From positions 1 through 47,342 of the forward strand of contig JAPLNR010000044.1 of the NCBI GenBank assembly GCA_026401035.1: DNA of 47,342 bases. Direction: 5' to 3'. Origin of the DNA: Planctomycetia bacterium. Its GTDB lineage: Bacteria > Planctomycetota > Planctomycetia > Pirellulales > UBA1268. The position numbers and the translations under genes are program-made. The notes beneath the pieces are model-generated. The model was not told where the DNA came from. It worked only from the letters and a program-made list of their open reading frames with translations, and did no database searches. Positions 16,624 through 25,266 of the stretch are shown here, piece by piece. Position 1 is the stretch's first letter. The number at the start of each line of letters is the position of its first letter.

Positions 16624-18435
16624 ATGAGTGACACCATCGTCGAGAAGAAGTTGCCCGCGCGGCGCGACGTGCCCGTCGGTGATACCTGGGATCTGTCGAG
16701 CCTCTTTTCTTCTGACAAAGAGTGGGAGTCGGCGCTGGCGGCCTGGGAACAGCGGATCCCCGGCTTCGCGGCGTTCGCCGGCACGCTGGGTTCGGCGCCG
16801 GAGCGGCTGGCGGAGTGTCTCGCCTATGACAGCGCGGTCGATCGCGAGGGGGACAGGGTCGGCACCTATGCCCACCTGCGGGCCAGCGAGGATCAGGCTG
16901 CCCCCGAGGCCCAGCGGATGATGGGTCGGTTTCAGCACGTGGCCACGCTGGCCGGCGAGAAGGCGAGCTTCATCCGGCCGGAGATCATGGCGATCCCGCC
17001 GGCCACGCTGGCCGCCTGGATGAATCTGCCCGTGCTCGCCGGGTATCGTCTCCTGCTCGAGCGGCTTGTCCGCACCCGGCCGCACGTGCTTTCGGAGCGC
17101 GAGGAAAAACTGCTTGCGATGCAGGGCACCTTTGCCGGCACCGCGGGGAAGGTGTTCCGGCAGTTGACCGACGCCGACATGAAGTTTGGCGGCGTGACGA
17201 CGGGGCAGGGTGAGCGGGTCGAACTCTCGAATGCGACGTTCGTCACGCTCCTGCACGACACCGTTCGCGACGTGCGGCGGACGGCCTTTCATCAGTTCTA
17301 CGAACAGTATGAGGCCCATTCCAACACGCTCGCCGCCACGCTCTCAGGCTCGGTCGAGCGGGACGTCTACGCGGCGAAGGTGTGGAACCATCCCAGCGCG
17401 GTCGAGGCCGCGCTCTTCGGCGACAACGTGCCGATCGCCGTCTACGACCAGCTCATCAAGGCGGTCCGCGACAATCTGCCGGCGGTGCACCGCTACTACG
17501 ACCTTCGCAAGCGGATCATGGGCCTCGACGAGATCCACTTCTATGACTGCTACGTGCCGCTCGTGCCGGAGCTGGAGCAGAAGCACACCTGGGACGCGGG
17601 TGTGCAGCTCGTCGTCGAGTCGCTCGCGCCGCTTGGCCGGGAGTATTGCCAGCGGCTGGAGCGGGGGCTCTCAGGCCGCTGGTGCGACCGCTATCCCAAT
17701 GCCGGCAAGCAGTCGGGGGCGTTCAGCTCCGGCACCTACGACTCCGATCCCTACATCCTGATGAATTTTCAGGCTGAGGCGATCGAGCATGTCTTCACGC
17801 TCGCCCACGAGGCGGGCCATTCGATGCACACGCGGTTTTCCGCCGAGGCACAGCCCTACGAGTATTCCGGCTACACGATCTTCGTGGCGGAGGTGGCAAG
17901 CACGTTCAACGAGCAACTGCTCGCGCGGCTCCTGCTTTCGCGGGTCAAATCGCCCAAGGAGCGGGCGGCGATCCTCGTCCGTGAGATCGACTCGATCCGG
18001 GCCACGATCGTGCGGCAGACGATGTTCGCCGAGTTCGAGCGGCGGTCGCACGCCTTAGCCGAGGCCGGCGAGCCACTGACGCTCGAGCGGATTCGGGGCA
18101 TCTATCGCGAACTGCTCGCAGCCTACTTTGGGCCGAATTTCGTCGTCGACAAGCAGCTCGAACTCGAATGTCTGCGAATTCCGCACTTCTACAATGCGTT
18201 TTACGTCTATAAATACGCCACCGGCCTTTCGGCGGCGATCACGCTGGCCAAGAAGGTGGCGGAGGGCGGTCCCCGGGAACTTGACGCCTACCTGAACTTT
18301 CTCAAGGGTGGCTGCTCCAAGTGGCCGCTCGATTTATTGCGAGATGCCGGCGTCAACCTCGAGAAGCCGGAACCCGTCGCCACGGCGCTGGCCCAGTTTG
18401 GCCTGCTCGTCGATGAACTGGGAACGCTGTTGTGA
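16624..18435 (+). CDS. pepF: Oligoendopeptidase F, M3 family
   Basis: A 603-residue cytoplasmic zinc peptidase that cleaves short peptides. The metal site is His395-Glu-Ala-Gly-His399 with the third ligand probably Glu423 in FVAEVASTFNE. TYDSDPYILMNFQ before the zinc site and IPHFYNAFYVYKYATG near residue 525 are typical of the PepF branch of M3. The ATG at 16624 (MSDTIVEKK) was chosen because the upstream in-frame extension to 16549 is translated palindromic repeat. Length agrees with the usual 600. It stands alone, between the palindromic element and der. Confidence 0.93.
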   Translation: MSDTIVEKKLPARRDVPVGDTWDLSSLFSSDKEWESALAAWEQRIPGFAAFAGTLGSAPERLAECLAYDSAVDREGDRVGTYAHLRASEDQAAPEAQRMMGRFQHVATLAGEKASFIRPEIMAIPPATLAAWMNLPVLAGYRLLLERLVRTRPHVLSEREEKLLAMQGTFAGTAGKVFRQLTDADMKFGGVTTGQGERVELSNATFVTLLHDTVRDVRRTAFHQFYEQYEAHSNTLAATLSGSVERDVYAAKVWNHPSAVEAALFGDNVPIAVYDQLIKAVRDNLPAVHRYYDLRKRIMGLDEIHFYDCYVPLVPELEQKHTWDAGVQLVVESLAPLGREYCQRLERGLSGRWCDRYPNAGKQSGAFSSGTYDSDPYILMNFQAEAIEHVFTLAHEAGHSMHTRFSAEAQPYEYSGYTIFVAEVASTFNEQLLARLLLSRVKSPKERAAILVREIDSIRATIVRQTMFAEFERRSHALAEAGEPLTLERIRGIYRELLAAYFGPNFVVDKQLELECLRIPHFYNAFYVYKYATGLSAAITLAKKVAEGGPRELDAYLNFLKGGCSKWPLDLLRDAGVNLEKPEPVATALAQFGLLVDELGTLL

Positions 18436-18517
18436 TGGAACAAGTCTTGGGCAAGGCAGATGTACTTTCCGTAGTGGGAGCTGGCGGCAAGCTGCCATGT
18501 TCCTGGTGAATACGGGA

Positions 18518-18538
18518 GGTGAGGGGGCCGCCCTCACC
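18518..18538 (+). other. GC-rich hairpin between pepF and der
   Basis: GGTGAGGG and CCCTCACC form an 8-bp stem with a five-base loop. No T-run follows, so it is not a standard intrinsic terminator; it may slow polymerase or simply shape the der leader. Confidence 0.4.
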
Positions 18539-18593
18539 GGCGCCAACGCTTTCACCACGCCGTGATACAACAAGCGTTTTCGAGGAGCATTTC

Positions 18594-19943
18594 GTGGCTG
18601 ATGTGATTCCAAAAGTCGTCGTCGTCGGCAGGCCGAACGTCGGTAAGTCGAGCCTCTTCAATTGGGTCATCGGCAAGCGGATCGCGATCGAGGATCCGAC
18701 CGCGGGCGTGACCCGCGACCGACTCGTGCAACGGGTCGATCTCGACGGCCGCGTGTTCGATCTCGTCGACACCGGCGGCATGGGGTTCGACGATCCCGAC
18801 GGACTCACCACCCAGATCGATCGGCAGATCGAGTCGGGGCTGGTCGATTCGGCGCTCGTCGTCTTCGTCGTCGAGGTGCGCAGCGGACTCCTCCCCGCCG
18901 ATCGCGAGGTGGCGGCGCGGTTGCGCAAGGCGGGCGGTCATGTGCTGCTCGTGGCCAACAAGGCGGACGACCCGAAATTCGACGTGCATGCTCATGAGTT
19001 CGATGCGCTCGGCTTCGGTGCGCCCGTGGTCGTCAGCGTGCGGCAGAACCGCAACCGCGACGAGCTCATCGAGGCGATCGTCGCGCACCTGCCCGAGGCG
19101 TGGCCGGAAGAGGAGGCCCAGGGGGCGGACCTGCCGGAGATGAAGCTGGCGATCGTGGGGCGGCGCAATGTCGGCAAGAGCACGTTCGTCAACGCGTTGG
19201 CCAAGGAGGAGCGTGTGATCACGAGCCCCATCGCCGGCACCACGCGGGACAGCGTCGACGTGCGGTTTGAGGTCGACGGTCATTCATTCCTCGCCATCGA
19301 CACCCCGGGAATCCGGCGGGCAAAGAGCCGCAAGACGGACATCGAGTTCTATTCGACGCATCGGGCACAGCGGAGCATCCGCCGCGCTGACGTGATCCTG
19401 CTCTTCTTCGACGCCACGGAGCCAATCGGTAAGGTCGACAAGCAACTTGCCGAACTCGTCGTGGAAGGCTCGAAGCCGGTGGTGCTCGTCGTCAACAAGT
19501 GGGACCTCTACGCCGCCGACGTCAAAAAGAAGGAATGGGAGCAATATCTCCGCGACACATTCCGCACGATGCCGTGGGCGCCGGTCGAGTTCGTCACCGC
19601 GAAGTCCGGTCGCAACGTGAAGACCGTGGTCGATACCGCGCAGCGGCTTTACCGCCAGAGCCAGACGCGGGTGCCGACGGCCAAGCTCAATACGATCCTC
19701 CGCGGTGCGGTCGAGACGAGCCAGCCCCCCGCCGATCCGCGGGGGAAGCCCGTGCGGATCTTCTATGCCACGCAGGTAGAGGTCGGGCCGCCGACGATCG
19801 TGCTCTCGACCAGCGCCCCCAAGAGCGTGTCGGAGCCCTACAAGCGGTACCTCCTGGGCGTGCTCCGCAAGCAGACGCCCTTCCGCGAGGTGCCGATCAA
19901 ACTGTTCGTCCGCGGTCGCACCGCCGACGGGCCGGGGGAGTAG
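18594..19943 (+). CDS. der: Ribosome-assembly GTPase Der (EngA)
   Basis: A 449-residue protein with two consecutive GTPase domains and a KH-like C-terminus, needed for assembly of the 50S subunit. The first P-loop is GRPNVGKSS at 13-21, with DTGGMG as its G3; the second is GRRNVGKST near residue 189, with DTPG as G3 and NKWD as G4. The start is GTG at 18594, preceded by CGAGGAGC at a good distance for a ribosome-binding site; a longer frame from 18519 has no homologous content. The tail (PFREVPIKLFVRGR) matches the conserved end of Der. Confidence 0.95.
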   Translation: MADVIPKVVVVGRPNVGKSSLFNWVIGKRIAIEDPTAGVTRDRLVQRVDLDGRVFDLVDTGGMGFDDPDGLTTQIDRQIESGLVDSALVVFVVEVRSGLLPADREVAARLRKAGGHVLLVANKADDPKFDVHAHEFDALGFGAPVVVSVRQNRNRDELIEAIVAHLPEAWPEEEAQGADLPEMKLAIVGRRNVGKSTFVNALAKEERVITSPIAGTTRDSVDVRFEVDGHSFLAIDTPGIRRAKSRKTDIEFYSTHRAQRSIRRADVILLFFDATEPIGKVDKQLAELVVEGSKPVVLVVNKWDLYAADVKKKEWEQYLRDTFRTMPWAPVEFVTAKSGRNVKTVVDTAQRLYRQSQTRVPTAKLNTILRGAVETSQPPADPRGKPVRIFYATQVEVGPPTIVLSTSAPKSVSEPYKRYLLGVLRKQTPFREVPIKLFVRGRTADGPGE

Positions 19944-19964
19944 CGGCGGGCCTGGGCCCGCCGC
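19943..19964 (+). terminator. Strong GC hairpin overlapping the end of der
   Basis: A perfect 9-bp stem (GCGGCGGGC with its complement) and a four-base CTGG loop begin at the last base of the der stop codon. No U-tract follows directly, though TTTT occurs about 15 nt later. Probably a terminator of the GC-rich, U-poor type. Confidence 0.4.
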
Positions 19965-20047
19965 AGGCGGTCGGCCGGTTTTCAACCGTGTCGCGGACAG
20001 GGTATTCTTGACGCGAGCTTGTATCCGCACGCCCCGTCTCTGGAGCC

Positions 20048-21379
20048 ATGAGCATGAATCCGCGATCGATCCCGTCCGCTGCCACGTTTTCCCGCCGCGA
20101 TGCCCTCAAGGCTGCCGGCATCATCGGAGGCGCGGTGGCCGCCCAGACCAGTGCCCAGGGGCAGACGCCGTCGAGCGAGGTGATTCGGATCGGCCTCATC
20201 GGCGCCGGCGGCCGGGGCACCGGCGCCCTCCAGCAGACGCTCTCCGTGCCGGGGTCGAACGTGAAGCTCACAGCCGTGGCCGATGCCTTCGACGACCGCA
20301 TCAAGGGTGCCCTCAAGGCGGTCGAGCCGATGAAGGAGAAGATCGACTGTCCGGAGGACCGGCAGTTCAAGGGTCTCGACGGCTACCAAAAGGTGCTCGA
20401 GCATTGCGATCTGGTGATTCTGGCCACCCCGCCGGGCTTTCGCCCTTTCCATTTCGATGCGGCGATCAAGGCCGGCAAGCACGTCTTCATGGAGAAGCCT
20501 GTCTGCGTCGATGCCTTCGGTGCCCGGCTCTGTCTCGAGGCGGCGAAGATGGCCGACGAGAAGAAACTCAAGGTGGTCGTCGGCCTGCAGCGGCGCTATG
20601 ACGACAGGTATCGCCAGACCGTGGCGAAAGTCCGCGAGGGGCTCGCCGGCGACATCATCGGTGGTCAGGTGTATTGGAATGGTGGCGGCATCTGGTATCG
20701 GGGCCGCAAGCCCGAGATGACGGAGACCGAGTTCCAGGTCCACAACTGGTATCACTTCGACTGGCTTTGTGGTGACCACATCTGCGAGCAGCACGTCCAC
20801 AATATCGACGTCGCCAACTGGATTCTCGACAGGCTGCCGGAGAGCGCCTATGGCGTGGGCGGCAAACAGAACCGGGTCCCGGGCCAGCCCAGCGAGATCT
20901 ACGACCATCACTCCGTCAACTTCGTCTATCCGGGCGGTGTCCGGATCGCGAGCCAGTGCCGGCAGTTTCCTGGCGGCGACGGACGCGTGAACGAGGAGTT
21001 TCAGGGCACGAAGGGCTTCGTGAAGATCGGTGAGATCACCGACTACTCGGGCAAGGTGCTCTGGAAGTACGAGGGCAAGGGCGGAAACCCCTACCAGGTC
21101 GAGCATGATGAACTGCACGACGCAATCCGCAACGATAAGCCGCTGAACAACGCCTACTACGGCACGACGTCGAGCTTCTCGGCCGTGCTCGGCCGCAATG
21201 CCACCTACACCGGCAAGCAGTGGGGCTACCAGCAGTCGCTCGAACTTGAAAACCGCACGATGCCCGAGAATCTCGCCTGGGATTCCACGCCGCCCGTCAT
21301 GCCCGACAAAGACGGCAACTACCCGCCCCCGATGCCGGCGACGTATAAAATCCCGACCATCAACAAAGAATCTGCCTGA
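20048..21379 (+). CDS. Tat-exported Gfo/Idh/MocA-family oxidoreductase
   Basis: A 443-residue NAD(P)-dependent dehydrogenase of unknown substrate. It starts with a twin-arginine signal (FSRRDALKAAGIIGG, then AVAAQTSAQG), so it is probably exported folded with its cofactor. The Rossmann motif is IRIGLIGAGGRGTGAL near 45-60 and the substrate side carries EKPVCVD at about 152. A WYHFDWLCGDHICEQHVHNID segment supplies conserved His residues usual in the planctomycetal branch. Planctomycetes hold many such exported paralogues, thought to act on sugars or glycans. The stop overlaps the alanine dehydrogenase start (TGATG), so the two are coupled in one operon, which is unusual because the second protein is cytoplasmic. 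Confidence 0.88.
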   Translation: MSMNPRSIPSAATFSRRDALKAAGIIGGAVAAQTSAQGQTPSSEVIRIGLIGAGGRGTGALQQTLSVPGSNVKLTAVADAFDDRIKGALKAVEPMKEKIDCPEDRQFKGLDGYQKVLEHCDLVILATPPGFRPFHFDAAIKAGKHVFMEKPVCVDAFGARLCLEAAKMADEKKLKVVVGLQRRYDDRYRQTVAKVREGLAGDIIGGQVYWNGGGIWYRGRKPEMTETEFQVHNWYHFDWLCGDHICEQHVHNIDVANWILDRLPESAYGVGGKQNRVPGQPSEIYDHHSVNFVYPGGVRIASQCRQFPGGDGRVNEEFQGTKGFVKIGEITDYSGKVLWKYEGKGGNPYQVEHDELHDAIRNDKPLNNAYYGTTSSFSAVLGRNATYTGKQWGYQQSLELENRTMPENLAWDSTPPVMPDKDGNYPPPMPATYKIPTINKESA

Positions 21380-22485
21380 TGATCGTCGGCGTACCGAAGG
21401 AGACGAAGAAGGACGAGTATCGGGTGTCGCTCCTGCCGGTGGGCGTCGAGGAACTCGTTCGCGTCGGCCATGAGGTGCTCGTGCAGCGCGGGGCGGGCGC
21501 CGGCTCGGGCCTGTCCGACGAGGCGTATGCGACCTGTGGAGCCCGGCTCGTTGATACGGCCGAGGAGGTGTTTGGCGGGGCGGAACTCGTCGTGAAGGTG
21601 AAGGAGCCGCAGCCCCCGGAACTCAAGCTCCTGCGGCCCGGCCAGTCACTCTTCACCTATTTCCATTTCGCCGCCGACCGTGGCCTCACCGAGGGCTTTC
21701 TGGCCAGCGGCGCGACGGCCGTGGCCTATGAGACACTGCGGGACGATCGCGGCCGGTTGCCGCTGCTCGTGCCGATGAGCGAGGTTGCCGGCCGGATGAG
21801 CATCCAGGAGGGGGCGAAGTACCTCGAAAAGCCGCAAATGGGCCGTGGCATCCTGCTCGGTGGCGTGCCGGGCGTGGCGCCTGCCAACGTGCTCGTGCTC
21901 GGTGCCGGCAGCGTGGGGGCGAACGCAGCCAAGGTGGCCGCGGGCTTCGGTGCGAATATCGCCCTGCTCGACACCAACCTCGAGCGGCTTCGGTATCTCG
22001 ATGATGTCACGCCGCCGAACATCGACTGCCTCTACTCAGACCGCCACACGATCCGCGAGCGGCTCGGCTGGGCCGACCTCGTGATCGGCAGCGTGCTCAT
22101 CCCCGGTGCCCGCGCGCCGCATCTGGTCGAGCGCGAGGATCTCAGGCTGATGAAGCCGGGGGCCGTGATCATCGACGTGGCGATCGACCAGGGAGGTTGC
22201 GTCGCCACCAGTCGCCCAACGACGCATGCGGTACCGACCTTCGTGGTCGACGACGTCGTCCATTATTGCGTCACGAACATGCCCGGCGCCGTGGGCCGAA
22301 CGAGCACCTATGCCCTCTGCAACGCGACATTGCCCTATGTGCTCCAACTGGCAGCGCAGGGTGTCGAGACGGCCGCCCGAGAGAGTGTGGCGATCCGTTC
22401 GGCCGTGAACGTCTTCAGGGGAAGGCTCGTCTACCGCGCTGTCGCTGACGCCTTCGGGATCCCCTGCGAGCCGCTGCCCTGGTAG
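21379..22485 (+). CDS. ald: Alanine dehydrogenase
   Basis: A 368-residue NAD-dependent enzyme that interconverts alanine with pyruvate and ammonia. Hallmarks are MIVGVPKETKKDEYRV at the start, VVKVKEPQ with the substrate Lys, FTYFHFAADRGLT with the catalytic His, and the nucleotide-binding VLVLGAGSVGANAAKVA near residue 170. NMPGAVGRTSTYAL near 302 and the length agree. Its ATG lies inside the preceding TGA. Its TAG stop is the first three bases of a palindromic repeat. Confidence 0.93.
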   Translation: MIVGVPKETKKDEYRVSLLPVGVEELVRVGHEVLVQRGAGAGSGLSDEAYATCGARLVDTAEEVFGGAELVVKVKEPQPPELKLLRPGQSLFTYFHFAADRGLTEGFLASGATAVAYETLRDDRGRLPLLVPMSEVAGRMSIQEGAKYLEKPQMGRGILLGGVPGVAPANVLVLGAGSVGANAAKVAAGFGANIALLDTNLERLRYLDDVTPPNIDCLYSDRHTIRERLGWADLVIGSVLIPGARAPHLVEREDLRLMKPGAVIIDVAIDQGGCVATSRPTTHAVPTFVVDDVVHYCVTNMPGAVGRTSTYALCNATLPYVLQLAAQGVETAARESVAIRSAVNVFRGRLVYRAVADAFGIPCEPLPW

Positions 22486-22503
22486 GACAGGCTTCAGCCT
22501 GTC
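22483..22503 (+). repeat. Stop-anchored palindromic repeat, copy 1 (after ald)
   Basis: The sequence TAGGACAGGCTTCAGCCTGT plus a final C begins with the ald stop codon. GACAGGCT and AGCCTGTC form an 8-bp stem around TC. Two further copies end mtnA and pepA in the same way. Confidence 0.9.
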
Positions 22504-22544
22504 AAAACCGAAGGACTATCTTTCACACTTTCCGGGAACATCAC

Positions 22545-23612
22545 GTGCCCTCGTCCTCCGTTCCGACATGCCTCCGTTGGGTCGGCGATGCCGCGGGGCA
22601 TCTCGAGTTGCTCGACCAGACACTCCTGCCGACGCGACTCGAATGGATCGAATGCCACGACGTGGATGCCGTCGTGGAGGCGATCAAGAGCCTGCGGGTG
22701 CGGGGCGCGCCGGCGATCGGCATCGCGGGAGCCTACGGGCTTGCGGTGGCCGCCGGCGAGGCGGCACGCAGCGGGCTCGAGGCCGATGCCGCACGGGCGC
22801 ACGTGCTCGCGCGGGCGGAGGAACTGGCCTGTGCGCGGCCGACGGCCGTGAATCTCCGCTGGGCCGTCGAGCGGGCGGTGGCCACGCTCGAACCGCTGGC
22901 GGCCGACGCGCCGGCCGCGGGGCTCGGTGCGACGCTGCTCGCCGAGGCCCGGGCGATTCACGAGGAGGATCGGCGGCTCTGCGCGGCGATCGGCCGGCAC
23001 GGCGCCGCGATCCTGCCCGCGGGCAACATCCTCACGCACTGCAATACCGGCGCACTCGCCACCGGTGGCGACGGCACGGCGCTGGCCGTGGTGACGACGG
23101 CCTGGGAGCAGGGGCGGCGGTTCGAGGTGTTCGCCGACGAGACACGGCCGCTCTTCCAGGGTGCTCGGCTCACGGCGTGGGAACTCGTGCACCGCGGCAT
23201 CCCTGTGACGGTGCTCGTCGACGCGGCGGCCGGCCACCTCCTAAAGACCGGCCGGATCGCCGCCTGCATCGTCGGCGCCGACCGGATCACGGCCAACGGC
23301 GACACGGCCAACAAGATCGGCACCTATGCCCTGGCGGTGCTGGCGGCGGCCCACGGCGTGCCATTCTTCGTGGCGGCTCCGTCGAGCACCTTCGACCTGG
23401 CGCTCGCCAGCGGCGACGAGATTCCGATCGAGGAGCGGGCCGCCGCGGAGGTGCTCGCGCCGCTCGGCGTGCCGGCCGCGCCCGAGGGAGCCAAGGCGTT
23501 CAATCCCGCCTTCGACGTCACCCCGGCGAGACTCATCCGCGCGATCATCACCGAACGCGGCGTGATCGAGCCGGTCACGCAAGAAGGGATCGCAACGGTG
23601 CTGCAAAAGTAG
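22545..23612 (+). CDS. mtnA: Methylthioribose-1-phosphate isomerase
   Basis: A 355-residue enzyme converting 5-methylthioribose 1-phosphate to the ribulose form in methionine salvage. SLRVRGAPAIGIAGAYG near residues 49-65 binds substrate, the catalytic pair is Cys166 in THCNTGALAT and Asp246 in VGADRITANGD, and NKIGTYALAV follows. The start is GTG 22545, giving usual length; no in-frame ATG lies nearby and an eIF2B-like paralogue is excluded by the RGAPAIG block. Other mtn genes are absent here. The stop TAG belongs to a palindromic repeat. Confidence 0.93.
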   Translation: MPSSSVPTCLRWVGDAAGHLELLDQTLLPTRLEWIECHDVDAVVEAIKSLRVRGAPAIGIAGAYGLAVAAGEAARSGLEADAARAHVLARAEELACARPTAVNLRWAVERAVATLEPLAADAPAAGLGATLLAEARAIHEEDRRLCAAIGRHGAAILPAGNILTHCNTGALATGGDGTALAVVTTAWEQGRRFEVFADETRPLFQGARLTAWELVHRGIPVTVLVDAAAGHLLKTGRIAACIVGADRITANGDTANKIGTYALAVLAAAHGVPFFVAAPSSTFDLALASGDEIPIEERAAAEVLAPLGVPAAPEGAKAFNPAFDVTPARLIRAIITERGVIEPVTQEGIATVLQK

Positions 23613-23630
23613 GACAGGCTTCAGCCTGTC
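23610..23630 (+). repeat. Stop-anchored palindromic repeat, copy 2 (after mtnA)
   Basis: Identical over 21 bases to the copy after ald, and again its first three bases are the gene's stop codon (TAG 23610-23612). With the inverted copy at 23670-23690 it can form a longer stem around a 39-nt loop, a plausible bidirectional terminator between convergent mtnA and pepA. Confidence 0.9.
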
Positions 23631-23669
23631 GCCATCCTGTTCGGCAGGGAATTGCCCTCCGGAAACCCT

Positions 23670-23690
23670 GACAGGCTGAAGCCCGCCCTA
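23670..23690 (-). repeat. Stop-anchored palindromic repeat, copy 3 (after pepA)
   Basis: Minus-strand copy reading TAGGGCGGGCTTCAGCCTGT plus C, with two differences from the other copies. Its first three bases are the pepA stop codon. It lies opposite the mtnA copy. Confidence 0.88.
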
Positions 23691-25184
23691 CTTTCCGCGG
23701 ACCAGTTCCACCATCGCCCGCACCATCGAGCCCGTGCCGCCGCCATCGATCCACGGCCGCGGCTTTTCGGCGAACGCCGGACCGGCGATGTCGATGTGGG
23801 TCCAGGGGATGCCGCCGACGAAGCGTTCCAGAAACTTGGCGGCCGTGATCGCACCGCCCCAGCGGCCTTCGCCGACGTTCTTGATATCGGCCACCTCGCT
23901 TTTGATCTGGTCGTCGTAGTCCGAATACATCGGCAACTGCCAGACCGGCTCGCCGACAGCCCGTGCGGCCGCCGCCACCTCGTCGCAGAACGGCTGATCG
24001 TTGGTGAACAGCCCCGCCACGTCATTGCCAAGCGCCACCATGCAGGCGCCCGTGAGCGTGGCCATGTCGACGATGCGCCGGGGCTGCAGGCCGCGCACCA
24101 CGTCGAGCACGTCCGCCAGCACGATCCGTCCCTCGGCGTCGGTATTGTGAACCTCGATCGTTGTGCCACTCCGCGCGGTGATCACGTCGCCCAGTTTGTA
24201 TGCCGCCGGACCGGTCATGTTCTCGACCAGCCCCACGGCCGCCACGATATGCACCGGCAGTTTGAGGGCGGCAGCCGTGGCGGCGGCCGCGAGCGTGGCT
24301 GCGCCGCCTGCCATGTCGCACTTCATTCCGAGCATCGAGTCGGAGGGCTTGAGCGACAGTCCACCGGAGTCGAAGGTCACGCCCTTGCCGACGAGGGCGA
24401 GTTCGGGGGCGGAATCACTGCCGCCGGGCCCGCGGTAACGCAAGATCAAGAGCCGCGGCGAGCGGCTACTGCCGCGGCCGACGGCGAGCATCGCCTGGCA
24501 GCGTTCGCGGGCGAGCTGTTCCTCGTCCCAGATCTCGATTTCCATGCCGGTGCGGCCGGCGACGGCGGCGGCTTCCTCGGCGAAAGTCTGCGGATAGAGA
24601 TCGTCCGGGGGCATGTTGACGAGCCGGCGGGCGAGGTTCACGCCGTCGGCAATGACCGCACCGTGCTCGACCGCCTCGACCGGCGCGCCGATCCAGATCG
24701 TCCGGCCGAAGCGCGTGCGTTTCTTCTCGCTGCGGTACAGATCCTGGCCAATCATGCCGACACCGCCGCCGGCGACGGCCTGCTCGATCTGCCGCGTCGT
24801 CCACGAACCGTCGGCGACGAGCGCGACGGTCGAGCGACGCCTGCCGGCGAGGTGTCGCGTTGCCGTCGCGGCCGCCCGGTAGAGCGTGCCGGCGTCGACT
24901 TCCTCACGCTTGCCGAGACCCATGACGACGAGCTGCCCGGCGCGGAGGCCCGGGGGTGCCAGGAGCGGCGTGCATTCAAATCGTTTTCCAGCAATCTCGC
25001 CGGCGGCAACGAGCCGCGTGAGCATCCCCCCCGTGGCTCGATCGACGTCGGCGATCATCCCTGTGCCGACGCCCCCCTCCGTGAGAAACACCACGACCGC
25101 ATCCGCTTCGGCAGACGCGGGGCTGGCCGCTGGATCGGCGACGATGTCGCGGGCACCACGGACGATCGAAAACTCGTGTGTCAT
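23688..25184 (-). CDS. pepA: Leucyl aminopeptidase, M17 family
   Basis: A 498-residue cytosolic di-zinc aminopeptidase. The family signature NTDAEGRIVL is at residues 347-356, with VGKGVTFDSGGLSLKP before it supplying the metal-binding and catalytic Lys/Asp, and MKCDMAGGA between. The C-terminal WTHIDIAGPAF is also conserved. The N-terminal macro-like domain covers roughly 1-160. The ATG at 25184 gives normal length. Directly upstream lies a short 9-bp tandem repeat. It is followed by a stop-anchored palindrome and faces mtnA. Confidence 0.94.
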   Translation of the reverse strand: MTHEFSIVRGARDIVADPAASPASAEADAVVVFLTEGGVGTGMIADVDRATGGMLTRLVAAGEIAGKRFECTPLLAPPGLRAGQLVVMGLGKREEVDAGTLYRAAATATRHLAGRRRSTVALVADGSWTTRQIEQAVAGGGVGMIGQDLYRSEKKRTRFGRTIWIGAPVEAVEHGAVIADGVNLARRLVNMPPDDLYPQTFAEEAAAVAGRTGMEIEIWDEEQLARERCQAMLAVGRGSSRSPRLLILRYRGPGGSDSAPELALVGKGVTFDSGGLSLKPSDSMLGMKCDMAGGAATLAAAATAAALKLPVHIVAAVGLVENMTGPAAYKLGDVITARSGTTIEVHNTDAEGRIVLADVLDVVRGLQPRRIVDMATLTGACMVALGNDVAGLFTNDQPFCDEVAAAARAVGEPVWQLPMYSDYDDQIKSEVADIKNVGEGRWGGAITAAKFLERFVGGIPWTHIDIAGPAFAEKPRPWIDGGGTGSMVRAMVELVRGK

Positions 25185-25197
25185 GCAGGGTTCCTTA

Positions 25198-25224
25198 GCG
25201 TGTCAGGCGTGTCATGCGTGTCAT
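25198..25224 (+). repeat. Three 9-bp tandem units upstream of pepA
   Basis: GCGTGTCAG, GCGTGTCAT, GCGTGTCAT in tandem, 14 nt before the pepA ATG on the other strand. A related GTGTGTCAT covers the start codon itself. The role, if any, is unknown; it may be chance slippage in the leader. Confidence 0.6.
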
Positions 25225-25266
25225 GGTGCACGGTTGGGACGGCGTATCAGCGGGGCGCTGGTTTCG

